Shown: positions 54,721-64,000 of the stretch, in pieces
Numbering within the stretch: the first letter of the stretch is position 1
Layout: the number at the start of each line of letters is the position of its first letter
NCBI GenBank assembly: GCA_018398585.1
Contig: JAGTTD010000026.1
Span: 1,555,001-1,619,000, forward strand
Source of the DNA: Simmondsia chinensis
Taxonomy: Eukaryota > Streptophyta > Magnoliopsida > Caryophyllales > Simmondsiaceae
Direction of reading: 5' to 3'
Length of the DNA: 64,000 bases
Made by a program: the position numbers and the translations under genes
Notes under the pieces: generated by a model
Told to the model about the DNA's origin: nothing
Database searches by the model: none
Seen by the model: the letters and a program-made list of their open reading frames with translations, nothing else

Positions 54721-56075
54721 TTTTTTTTTTTTTTTATAAATTTTTACTTAATTTTGATCACTAGGTGGAAGCTAATTTCATCATGAAGTAAAATATTATG
54801 AATCATTTCAAAGGAAAATAAAAGACAAACAAAGTTACAAACATTATAAAAAATGAGGGACCAATTTAAACAAACTTAAAAACATTGGGGACTAACAGAG
54901 TATTGGTTCTTGAACAGGGTTGGAAAATATGTCAACTCAAGTTCGTCTTTGTTTCTTTTAGAACTCAAGAAAAGAGAGGCACGAGCCTATAGAACGGATC
55001 TTGCTTAAGGTTGTATCATATTCGTCTTTGCATTATTTAAGAGGATTCAGAAACGAGTTGGTCCAAGCCCAACCTATTGAAATCAATTAGAAACCCTCAA
55101 TTCTTATCCAGTCTAATTAATAAATGAGTAATCCGCACATTACCCATTTAATTATACGAGTTACTTTTTTTTTATAACAAGCTAGTTTGTTGTTTTACAT
55201 ATGACAACAATACAACTATTTAGAATCGTTAACACAAATTATAAAATTAACACGATAAGAAGAGTTCAAGTTCCTTTACATTGATGTCTTTTGTTATGCA
55301 CCCCGAGAAGGAATTTGATTATATGATTGGAATTTTTTTTTTTTTTTTCTATGCTTTGACATTTTTGATTTTTCAATTAATTCACGTGTTATCTGGTGCT
55401 ACCATGCAGTGGCTCTTCATGAGCCATCGTGAATTATAATTGTTCTACCCTAAATGTATCTCTTACAATTGAATTAGCATTGAATTCGAAGTCAAGAAGA
55501 AAATTCTTAGCGCTATTAAAATAACACATACAACACAGGGTTAAATGATCGGCAGTTGGAATGTAGGATCTTAGGCGAAACTCATTCCCTTATATACTCT
55601 AATTGAATGTTAATTTGAATTTAGAGCTTGATCTTGTAGCTTAAATTTTTAAACTCGCCTTTGTGATGAGCCATATTATATGGGTTTGAGGTAGGTGAAC
55701 CTAAAATCATTCCCTAAACTGCTCGATTGACTGATTGTTGCTAGATTTACTCGCTTTCTATCTAAGTTGCAACAAAATTCAGTCCCCTATCACCTTACTA
55801 TGTTAACTATCACTATATACACCATTTTCTATCAATATGAAACCAGCATACCGACTAGTTACCAAGACGAACTTATTCACTTGTGAGTGCACAGTTTTAC
55901 ACGCATTAGAACATCAGATACCTAGATGACAACTTTTAAATCCAGATGTACCCACCATCTAAATTAAAATGAAACGATATCTAGACTACAAATGCTCGCA
56001 CTATCAAATACCTAAATGATAAGTTTTGATAAAAAAAATGCACCCAAAGAGATGAACAAGCTATCAACTTTGAAG
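54721..56075. other. intergenic, nothing certain
   Basis: 55490-55720 resembles in style the tandem region at 21.7 kb (ATTCTTAGCGCTATTAAAATAAC). No gene recognised. Confidence 0.3.
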
Positions 56076-56079
56076 GGTG

Positions 56080-56560
56080 CCAGGTAGAGGAGTTAATCAG
56101 CCAAACCGGCTCGAGATAACGCTCGAAAAACTCAGTTAGTTTAGAGCTCAAATTGAGTCGAGCCATCTCATTTTGCTTATTGAGCCAAGCCCAAGCATAA
56201 TGAAGCTCAATCTTGTAGGTTGGCGAGCCTAAGCAAGCCTAAGTTAATAATAATTTATTAGAACAAATATGTCCAATCAAACAAAGTTAAGTTAGAGCCT
56301 TAATAATCCAATCTCAAACCTAAATGAGCCTAAATTGAGCTTAAATGAGCCACAAATTCATAAGCTTAGCTCAAAGCTTACCGAGCCAAATTCGAGCTCA
56401 ACCAAGCGAAGCCTAAGCCTATGACAAGCAAACATCGAGCTTAAAGTTTCCAAGCTCAGCGAATTTCAAGCAAAGCCCAAACTCAAGCCAAGACAAATGT
56501 AAATGAGCCGAGCCTCGTGCCTCAAGCCTAATGAGCTCCAGATCAGCTCAGCTCAAATAG
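56080..56560. repeat. GAGCTCGA-type degenerate repeat, long copy
   Basis: Dense GAGCC/GAGCTC/AAGC text over nearly 500 bp, e.g. AGCTCAAAGCTTACCGAGCC. Confidence 0.45.
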
Positions 56561-57008
56561 ACCCCCAGTACCAGAAGTATCAAACAACTCTTCAACAATA
56601 AAACATTAGAAACAATAAAAAAAATCTTAACACACCATAAGAAATCTCCACCAAATGTTAATGAACCACAGAAGGAATGAAATGGTCAAAGCTAGCAACA
56701 GAATCGATTACTCTATCGCAATCACAGGAGCAATCTAGGATTTTAATCGTTGTTACATAGAGATAACCTTCGAAGTTTATATATTAATCTTCTTGATCGA
56801 CATATAAAGCCCTTTAAGTATTTTCTGAGACAGATTGGTGGCTTCAACTTTTTATATCCGGGTAACAATCATATCATGCTATATCGATGATCTTGTTTGG
56901 TATTGTTTTTATTTGCAATTGTTGGTTCTTTAGAAACTAAAAACCATATTTTGGAAAGGACTTGTTCTAGTTTTGGGTTTCTTTTCAGTTTTTTTTCTTA
57001 ATTTGAAT
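56561..57008. other. intergenic, nothing recognised
   Basis: No feature recognised. Confidence 0.3.
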
Positions 57009-57009
57009 A

Positions 57010-57138
57010 ATACAACAACAACAACATTACCCAATGCCTCAAGGACTCTCGCAAAAGCAGGGTCTGGGGAGGGGTGAGATGTACGCAACCTTATCCCTTC
57101 AGGGTGATACCCTAATGAGAGGCTGCTTCCGAAGAAAA
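57010..57138 (-). repeat. Angio/Au-type SINE, 5' truncated
   Basis: Minus strand GGAAGCAGCCTCTCATTAGG, TTGCGTACATCTC, GGCATTGGGTAATGTTGTTG. Confidence 0.8.
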
Positions 57139-57331
57139 TGTTCTCAAAGAAAGTGTTTCCAAAACCTGATTTTTAATTTCTCAAAATCAAAAACTGCAAT
57201 TAGAAAACAATACCAAACATGCCTTACATTACGGTTATACACATCTTAGAATGGCAATAACAATATATGATCAAAATATTTTTCCAGAAAAATAATACAT
57301 AATGGTAAGAATCCAAAGACCAAGAAATCAA

Positions 57332-57640
57332 TACCCCTATTTGGCCAAACCGTGAAAAAATTATTTTTCTAGAAGCGCTTTTTGTAAAAGCATTCTTATG
57401 AAAAAGTGCTTTCAATAGGGATGTTTTAGTCTAAAAAAATGTTTAGTTTTTGCTTATGTTTCTTTTTCAAGGGAGAAACACTATTTTTTTCCCCTAACAC
57501 TTAAAAGCAAAAAACCAGTTTCTACTTCTATTTAAAAGCACTTTTCTTTCCACGCCAAACACCCTCAAATCCTAAAAAAGTGTTTTTTTCTCATAAAATA
57601 ACACTTTTTTTGGGGAAAAGAGTTTAACCAAATAGGCCTA
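57332..57640. repeat. hAT-like MITE with CCTATTTGG termini
   Basis: Inverted ends TACCCCTATTTGGCCAAAC and GTTTAACCAAATAGGCCTA. The interior has AAAAGTGCTTT and AAAAGCACTTTT arms. About 309 bp. Confidence 0.7.
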
Positions 57641-58152
57641 GATGCAAGTCTTACGCCTGCCTCACATTCAAGCAAGATTTCATCCTAACTGGAATAGGTA
57701 AAGTAGCCTACGTGCCTACCATACTTACATATTAATTTCTTTTCTTACAATTCAATACAAGATTTCGTACTAGACACACATACAAAATGCTTCACATGAC
57801 TAGGTATTCCGTAAACAGTTATTAAATCATTAAAAGACACTAAATTTCAAATTAAAAGAAAGCGAATAAAATGTATATTCCTTATGTGCCAGAAAACAAA
57901 ATTTATATTCTATCTGTGGTCTATTCCATGCAATGTCCCTATACAGACATGAATAAATACAAGTTCGATTGAAGGGCATGTTTGATGTAATTTTCTATAT
58001 TTTGTTCATAAACTTTTTTTTTCCTTATCTACAACTAAAAATATAATACTCGTTCTTAATTTCTAAAAAGCAAAAAACTGTAAATGAAAAACAAACCCTA
58101 ACCAGCTCCAAAAGAATATCGGAATGGAAGAAGTAATCCAACATGATACCTG
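57641..58152. other. downstream flank of the OSCA-like gene
   Basis: Should include its 3' UTR. No clear polyadenylation signal or repeat stands out. Confidence 0.35.
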
Positions 58153-58292
58153 TTATGTTTCTGATCTCTGATCTATAGCCGCGGATTTTGGAAACGATTT
58201 TTTCTCTTCAAGATTTTCTTCAATAAACTCACGAATTCTATTTGCCCGATCGCAGTCGTTTTCCTCTTTGTCTTCTAGAATAATTTCATCTC
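58153..58292 (-). CDS. OSCA-like last exon (cytosolic tail, stop)
   Basis: Two bases complete a Gly codon from the previous exon. Acidic/basic tail DEIILEDKEEND ... KSFPKSAAIDQRSET, then TAA. Confidence 0.85.
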
Positions 58293-61200
58293 CTGTATAA
58301 AATGAACGAAGATGGCAGCAACGGTTTTATTCAGAGTAGAAGGAAATGTCAAAAATGCTAACGTATCATGCGAGAAAACATGTCACTACCCAGTTGGCTG
58401 ACATTAAAAGACTATCAAAGAAGAGGCCCTAGAACAAGATATCGTAAAAAAGATTATGCATCCACAATTCAAATAATAAAACTTCAGTGATTTCTAAATG
58501 TATCTGATATATTTAGACACTTACTGCTCTAAACTTTAGAAACTTCTATAATTACTGCTCCACACTCTTAACCTTAGAAACTTCTATAATTGCTCACTCC
58601 CATGCTATAGCTCTAACTCCCACATTGTGGAGTCAACCCGACCATTAAAAGTACAAGGATTAACCCACCCACTACCTCTCCATACTTTAGAAACCTTTGA
58701 TACCATTTCAAAGGATAGAGCGGTTCAATACAAATCACCTGTTAACTCAATTTAAACTCACCCGTGACCCCACTATTAAAATATATGTCGACGATTCAAG
58801 TTGAATTTTACTCTATGACTGAATTGACACAACATAAATTGTATAGGACTAACTTGATGCAATTAAAGTAAAAGAATTAAATTGACATAGTGAACAAAGT
58901 AGATGGACTTATGGTCGTAAATAACCCAGTATAGATAACTCCACACTCTTAACCTTATAAACTTCTATAATTTCTCATTCACCCACTATCATTCTCACTC
59001 ATGGTTCAAGCAACTATATTGTTTTGCATTTCAATGACGCAACGGCAGTCATACCGAGAGAGAGATAGACAAACCTGGTTTAGCTGCAGCTTCGATGTAA
59101 CGAGTGGAGTCTCGATAGTCGGAATGGTAAGGGAGTCGAATTTTGAAGGAATCACATGAAATCCATTTGAGCTGACAATATGCTGATTCAAGCTGTCGGT
59201 ATATCTCATCCATTCTCCCGCTTTGCTCATCCGCCTGATCCATCTCTATAAGAATCTGTAGTCAACTTACCCTTATTATTATTATTCAAAAAATGACCAT
59301 ATAAGTTGGATGCTCTCATCATATAAGCTTGCACATAACAGTATACCTAGACGATGAATATTCAAGTAAAAAAAGGTAAAGCAACATTGTTATCAAGATT
59401 CTGAAGGAGTGTCTCAGTTCCCCTTGGCAAATCTCGAACATTATTCAAGACATGCGAAGGACAGCTCATGATGAGATCGTAGTTAAATTCAACTATTGCT
59501 AGAGGAGATTAATTCAACAGCTAACTGGGTTGCAAAGCAGGGTTATAATATCGGTTCTATGACCCTCTCATTCTCTCGGCCTAGCCATCTAGGTTTTATA
59601 GTGATGGCCAATGCGCAAAGAGAAAATCTAGGATATTTAATAGGATTGGCAACATCCCACTTCCGCAACACCACAAACTATGATTTGACTTCATGATACA
59701 CACAAACAAAAACAATCACACACAAAAACTAGGTCTAGCAAATATGTTTTTGTCATGTCATGTTCATGTTATATGAGGTAATTTAGAAGACTTTTTACCA
59801 ATCCAGTTATTAAATGGCTAGGAACTCTCGACCTTCCAACCCAATTAATAAACGACTAAACAACAGATTAGCTGTTTGATTCTTTGGTTTTTTTTGTTAC
59901 ATGCTAGTTCGCCAACTTACAAACATGCCCATACCGCACCCTTACAGTTGACACTGGCAATGATCCTATGACATTTTAACAACTATTAAAATTAAGCATC
60001 AAACTAATATGAACAAACACATTTCAAACTCTCTCATGCCAACATAAGCTATAAAAATATATATACAACTTAAACAACATGATATAATTGTACAAACTGG
60101 TCTGAACTTGTCAAAACATGTATGACTCAACCCAAACCCTAATTCAACCCAATCACTTAAACGAGTTAAACATGTCAATACAAATTCAACCCAACTCCAA
60201 AATCCTCAACCCAGATCCACTATCGGTATTTCATGTTATCATATCAAGTCAAATCTTACCAGCTCTAACACAAATAGAGAGAGAGAGAGAGAGAAAGGTA
60301 CATTACTCAAACAAGTCAAAAGTGTCAATTTTAATTCAACCCGGCTCTAAAATCCCCAACCCAAATTTGTCCTCTTTGTTTCATGTTAACATGTCACGTC
60401 AGATTCACCAGCTCTAACAGAAATACAAAGAGAGAGAGAGAGAGAGGAGGGGTAAGGTGTATTACCTCAGCAGCAACATGTGTAAAGACAGGGTGAAAAC
60501 TCTGCCGACAGTACTGATTGAAAAGAAGAGTACAACTAATCAAGACAATGGTGAAGGCCAAGCAAACTGTGGAACGCTTCGTTGCAAAGACACCGGCGGC
60601 TAAAACTTGGGACAGCACCAATGAGAATATTGTTGTGTTATATACCACCGGCCAATACTGTCCTCCGCTATCATACTCCGTTATATACACATTAAATATC
60701 TGAAATATATAGACAAACAGTATTATAGAAATGTAAGTAAACGGTCAATGAACTACTCCTGTTTGAAATCGGCTACAGCTTGTTCATATTCCCTTTGGAG
60801 GGTTTGATGGCTTATTGAGTCGAGTTCGAACAGGGGGATGCTCGTCTTGTTAACGTTTGCAAATAGTATGATAAGGACTCATTAAAAGCTCGTTATGAGA
60901 TCGTGAAGGCCTCGTGAACAGTTGTATTAACTCGGAAATGGGTTGATAATGGCTTGATAGTAACTCAAATAGTTCAAATAGGTAATAAACTTGAGTCGAC
61001 AATAGGCTTGGCTCGATGACAAGCTTGATTCTGCTTGATAACAAGCTTGGCTCGATTCGTAACAAGCTTAAATTGGCTTGTTATCGGACACACTAATATC
61101 TTATCGAACCAAGTTCAAATAATGGTAAGCGATAGCTCAAGTTCAAACAAGAGGATGCTCAACTTGACTTCGCCCGGGTCGTTTACTCCCATATTTATCA

Positions 61201-63557
61201 GGAAGGGAAACAAATTATTTACTCTGTTGGTCCTAATATTTGTATATTTATTCAAATAGGTACCTTATTTCTTTTATGTTTAAAATAGTCCCTCATGTTT
61301 CATTGTCTAACAAAGTCCCTCATCTGATGATCAAAAAAAAAAAAAAGTCCCTCATCTTTTAATTTATATCTAGCATCAATGATCGGATAGGGGATGACCA
61401 ATTTGGTCACAAAAAATAATGTACTGTTACTTTTTCAAACCCCCCCCCCCCCCCGGGATTCGATGTACAACATTCTCTCTACGGAAAATTTTTCTTCGCA
61501 ACGTATTTTCAATTAAAATATCTTTTTCCAGAAAAAAGTTGTCTTTCAAGCTAAAGAAAATGGTTTCATATAAACATTTGGCAAGATGAGGTTGAAGTGA
61601 GACATATGACATGAGATTACCATTGAAAACATTTTCCCCACCATGAAGAAAAACATTTCCCGTATTTGTAATTGTTGTTATGGAGTTAAGCAAAGAAACA
61701 ATGGAATTGAAACAACAAATATTTTCAGTCAAAACAAATAGAGTTCTAATAAAGAAAACTAACCTGGTTACGGTACACGAGATAAGCAAGACAGAAGTAA
61801 ATCAACAACAACGGAAGTATCAAAGGAGCCAAAATGGCGAAGGTGAAACCAAGGAGGCCGAAAAGAAGGACCCTTGGAAGTTCAGTATGATAGGGAAAAG
61901 TGAACCCTTCTTCGAAGGGGCCATGTTTCTTTCTAAGAATGAACTTGTAAATAAAGTTGCATAGAAGAGGATAGAGCTGCACAAGTTCACTTGATAAACC
62001 GTTCCAACCCGATGTCAACACATATGTCATGAAAAATTTAACCTGCAGAATTTCAAACATATAAGATATATTGGCGCTCAAAATAACAGATAACATTCCT
62101 TTTTCTTTTGTTTTTTGGTGGGGGTGGGGGGAAATATCGCTTAGGTATATGAGGTTTAACCATGTATCACCTAAATACCCTAAGTCCCTGACATTTAAAT
62201 ATATATAATGAGAGACCCCAAGTTTTGAATATTTTATCCCCTACTTACCCTATGCCAGTGAATCCCTCCCTCCCTCTCTTTCGCTCTCTCGACAAATCCT
62301 AACAATGGAGTATTTTCCCCTAAAAGATGCACTTTTTTTCCAGAAAAGAACCTTTTACCAAACAGACTAATAGTAAGATGATATCACCCAGAAACAAATA
62401 TGAAACGAAAAGGAAACATAAGGAAGGAGCTTTACCGCTGCGGGAACTGCAGCAGCAGCTAGCTGAGTAGGCAAGTTTTTGGGAGTGGAGAAGACATCCA
62501 ACTTGTTAAGCACAGTTCCTGAAGCAATGTTAACGAAGAAAACATTCCATATGGTGAAGTACACGATTTTGGTGCAGGCGGCGAGTTTTCTCTCACTTCG
62601 AGAGATGGATCCCTCAACAGTAGAAAACAATATCATAAGTGGCCCGACGGTATAGAAAAAACATATCAGTATTACACTTGGTAGGTACCCAGTAACCAAC
62701 TGGCTAACGTATTTCCTGCCAAAAGAAAGAATAAAAGATGAGTGATTAACACCATATGGGTCTCATGGGGTATCCCCAAGGCGAGTCCTGAGATGTTAGG
62801 GGTTCAAAGTAAGTTTTGACAAATGAGCCTTTTTTAGTAATTGGGGTGTCCAAACAAGCTCAAGCACCTCGAGTAATTCACTTTATATTATAATACTAGT
62901 TAATATGTGGGTATTTTATATTATATATTATAGTGTATCATAGATCGTTATTTCTCCACGCAGTAACAAACTAATAATATAACTAATGAGGACCATTAAC
63001 AAATTGGGGGACCGAAGCAACTGCTTCTATTTCTTGGGTCTTGACCGGCCTTGGGTATCCCCATGTGATCGAATAAAGGTCGAACATGGCATAACAACAC
63101 TTTTCTAAAGCCTCTGTAATACATAGATGTTGAAAGGAAGTCAATTTCCTCTCATCGTAGGAAAACATTCTCTATATTTGTAGTTGTCACCATGAAATTA
63201 TGCAAAGAAAGAATAGAATTGAACCGGAAAATGGTTTCGCAGAGCCTAAGTTGCTTACTTCATTAGAAGTCCTCTCAAGAAAGGAAACATCCTTGGTAGC
63301 TGCTGCAAGTTAGCCAAGCCTTGTACAAGAGTAACAGCACCAATGAAGAAAACCAAGAAGGCTCCAGCAGCTAGAAAAGTCGCTGTCCTACGCAACCAAA
63401 AGTGTCCATATGGCATTGAAAGGTTCGACCAATACACGTCACGTGGCTCGGGGGCCAAATTTGTGACCCATAACATAGGATTGGATGACTGAACAGTATG
63501 TGCAGCACAAGCAGCGGCGTAACGAGTTTTGAAAAACACAAAAGCAGCTGCACATTC
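58153..63557 (-). CDS. OSCA/CSC1-like (RXW8-like) channel, C-terminal six exons
   Basis: Member of the OSCA/TMEM63 family (DUF221, RSN1_7TM), mechanosensitive and hyperosmolality-gated calcium-permeable channels of plant membranes. Exons on the minus strand: 63557-63259, 62715-62436, 62042-61764, 60699-60466, 59255-59075, 58292-58153. All have AG/GT borders and matching phases, without internal stops, ending TAA at 58153. Visible from N to C: the loop after the cytosolic domain (SNPMLWVTNLAPEPRDVYW), then many hydrophobic helices including the pore region (YLPSVILICFFYTVGPLMIL, VLLFGLLGFTFAILAPLILP), NVYITEYDSGGQYWPVVYN, and a charged C-terminal tail. N-terminal helices and the cytosolic domain lie right of the window. 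The RXW8/CSC1-like clade is my best fit. Confidence 0.92.
58725..58927. repeat. fold-back MITE (GGGTTATTT family), half copy
   Basis: The right arm AAATTGACATAGTGAACAAAG...GGTCGTAAATAACCC is present and the left arm is missing. It lies in the last OSCA intron. Confidence 0.5.
59075..59255 (-). CDS. OSCA-like exon (cytosolic region)
   Basis: ILIEMDQADEQSGRMDEIY, LKWISCDSF, RDSTRYIEAAAKPG. Acceptor CTACAG, donor GTTTGT, ends in phase 1. Confidence 0.88.
59425..59690 (+). pseudogene. possible LINE RNase H remnant in OSCA intron
   Basis: EINSTANWVAKQGYNI resembles the last RNase H motif of plant LINEs (REVNSxADWxAKxG), with Asn in place of the catalytic Asp. Short and decayed. Confidence 0.35.
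60172..60447 (+). repeat. tandem duplication with GA microsatellites
   Basis: Two units of about 135 bp (60172-60299, 60312-60447). Each has AATTCAACCC, a CTC/CCCAACCCA stretch, TTTCATGTTA.CAT, CAGCTCTAACA and a terminal (GA)n. They lie in an OSCA intron, ending 20 bp from the next exon's donor. Confidence 0.8.
60466..60699 (-). CDS. OSCA-like exon (two membrane helices)
   Basis: 78 codons, phase 0/0. IFNVYITEYDSGGQYWPVVY followed by helices IFSLVLSQVLAAGVFA and CLAFTIVLISCTLLFNQYC. Confidence 0.93.
60780..61200. repeat. GAGCTCGA-type degenerate repeat in OSCA intron
   Basis: Repeated GGCTTG, ACAAGCTTGGCTCGA, CTTATCGAACCAAG blocks, as at 31990. Confidence 0.45.
61480..61735. repeat. dispersed repeat (as at 18480), OSCA intron
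   Basis: GAAAAACATTTCCCGTATTTG plus GTTATGGAGTTAAGCAAAG. A run of 16 C at 61441-61456 precedes it. Confidence 0.4.
61764..62042 (-). CDS. OSCA-like exon (pore-region helices)
   Basis: 93 codons, phase 0/0. VKFFMTYVLTSGWNGLSSEL, KHGPFEEGFTFPYHTELPR, then two helices. Confidence 0.94.
62436..62715 (-). CDS. OSCA-like exon
   Basis: One base completes a Lys codon, then 93 codons. YLPSVILICFFYTVGPLMIL, EGSISRSERKLAACTKIVYF, PKNLPTQLAAAAVPAA. Confidence 0.94.
62880..63055 (+). repeat. dispersed repeat of unknown type, copy 3
   Basis: TATATTATAATACTAG and GCAACTGCTTCTATTTC plus GGTCTTGACCGGCC, as at 12605 and 16665. OSCA intron. Confidence 0.45.
63100..63235. repeat. dispersed repeat (as at 18480), third copy
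   Basis: GGAAAACATTCTCTATATTTG plus CCATGAAATTATGCAAAG. It ends about 25 bp from an OSCA exon. Confidence 0.4.
63259..63557 (-). CDS. OSCA-like exon after the cytosolic domain
   Basis: 99 codons plus two bases. ECAAAFVFFKTRYAAAC, SNPMLWVTNLAPEPRDVYW, helix FLAAGAFLVFFIGAVTLVQG, MFPFLRGLLM. Acceptor TTCTCATAG, donor GTAAGC. Confidence 0.94.
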
Positions 63558-63590
63558 CTATGAGAAATATCATATGGCATTGCTATTAGG

Positions 63591-64000
63591 ACCACCCCCA
63601 ACACACTGGAACTCTAAATCGAAATAACAAGCACAAATAAAGGGGATTGGAGGTAAAATCTGAACGCTGGAATTTATATGGTTCAGCCACAGCTTATGAC
63701 CATGTAGGAGAGCTGAAGTAGCACAACTTGCTACTTGAAAACAAAACTCAATTTTATATCTTGAAAAATTGAAAACTAATAAATTACAAAACTCTATTGA
63801 TAGGCAAAAATTAGTCCTTATTATATGACAAAAGAGATAAATATTGCCTAAGAACCTACTTTTGAAAATGGTTTCTGAAAAATTGAAAAGTTGTGATAGT
63901 TAAGTGAAAAGTGACAACTTTTGAAAGTGGCTTTCTATAAAAGAAGAAACAGACAAATGCCTAAAGAGTTACCAATTCATATTTAAAGCAAATGTAACTG
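63591..64000 (-). mobile_element. probable copia LTR in OSCA intron, cut by window edge
   Basis: The minus strand ends GTGTGTTGGGGGTGGTCCTAA, a phrase typical of the U5 end of plant copia LTRs, preceded by a TATA-like ATATAATAAGGAC and an A/T-rich U3. The other end is outside the window. Confidence 0.45.

Noticed and set aside
1..64000. CRISPR array, bacterial operons or riboswitches
   Set aside because: No regularly spaced repeats. The gene structure is split by introns and the sequence is plant-like throughout.

Overview
The window looks like a piece of an AT-rich flowering-plant nuclear chromosome. It holds two split, spliceable protein genes, both on the minus strand and both cut by a window edge. 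Everything between them is retrotransposons, SINEs, miniature elements and their wreckage. I cannot name the species. The evidence for a plant is a class I KNOX homeobox gene, an OSCA-family channel gene, Ty1/copia and Ty3/gypsy elements with plant tRNA-Met primer sites, TRIM elements and Angio/Au-type SINEs.

Left part (1-19.1 kb): a class I KNOX gene (KNAT1/BREVIPEDICELLUS-like). I placed four exons by protein similarity, splice sites and reading-frame phase: 19081-18827, 16174-16052, 15014-14903 and 1348-1089. The last exon, with the rest of the homeodomain, lies to the left of the window. The intron between the KNOX2 exon and the ELK exon is about 13.6 kb. It holds a gag-only copia element with target duplications, LINE 3' ends, SINEs, TRIMs and MITEs.

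Middle part (19.1-58.1 kb): no host gene recognised. Main items are a LINE fragment (25.0 kb), a decayed short-LTR copia element (25.6-29.9 kb), a full-length decayed gypsy element of CRM/Galadriel type with TATAT target duplications (35.9-41.4 kb), LINE RNase H fragments (41.4 and 53.1 kb), TRIM copies, and several TIR or fold-back miniature elements.

Right part (58.15-64 kb): the C-terminal six exons of an OSCA/CSC1 (DUF221, RXW8-like) hyperosmolality-gated calcium channel, in frame throughout. Its N-terminal part lies to the right of the window. A probable LTR sits in the intron next to the edge.

The most unusual structure is a SINE family whose 5' module is a nearly complete 5S rRNA gene with A box, intermediate element and C box, fused to an Angio/Au-type SINE body. 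At least eight copies are present, five with target duplications of 13-21 bp. One copy (50.1-51.0 kb) is split by a TRIM, which is itself split by a solo LTR, and all three insertions have target duplications.
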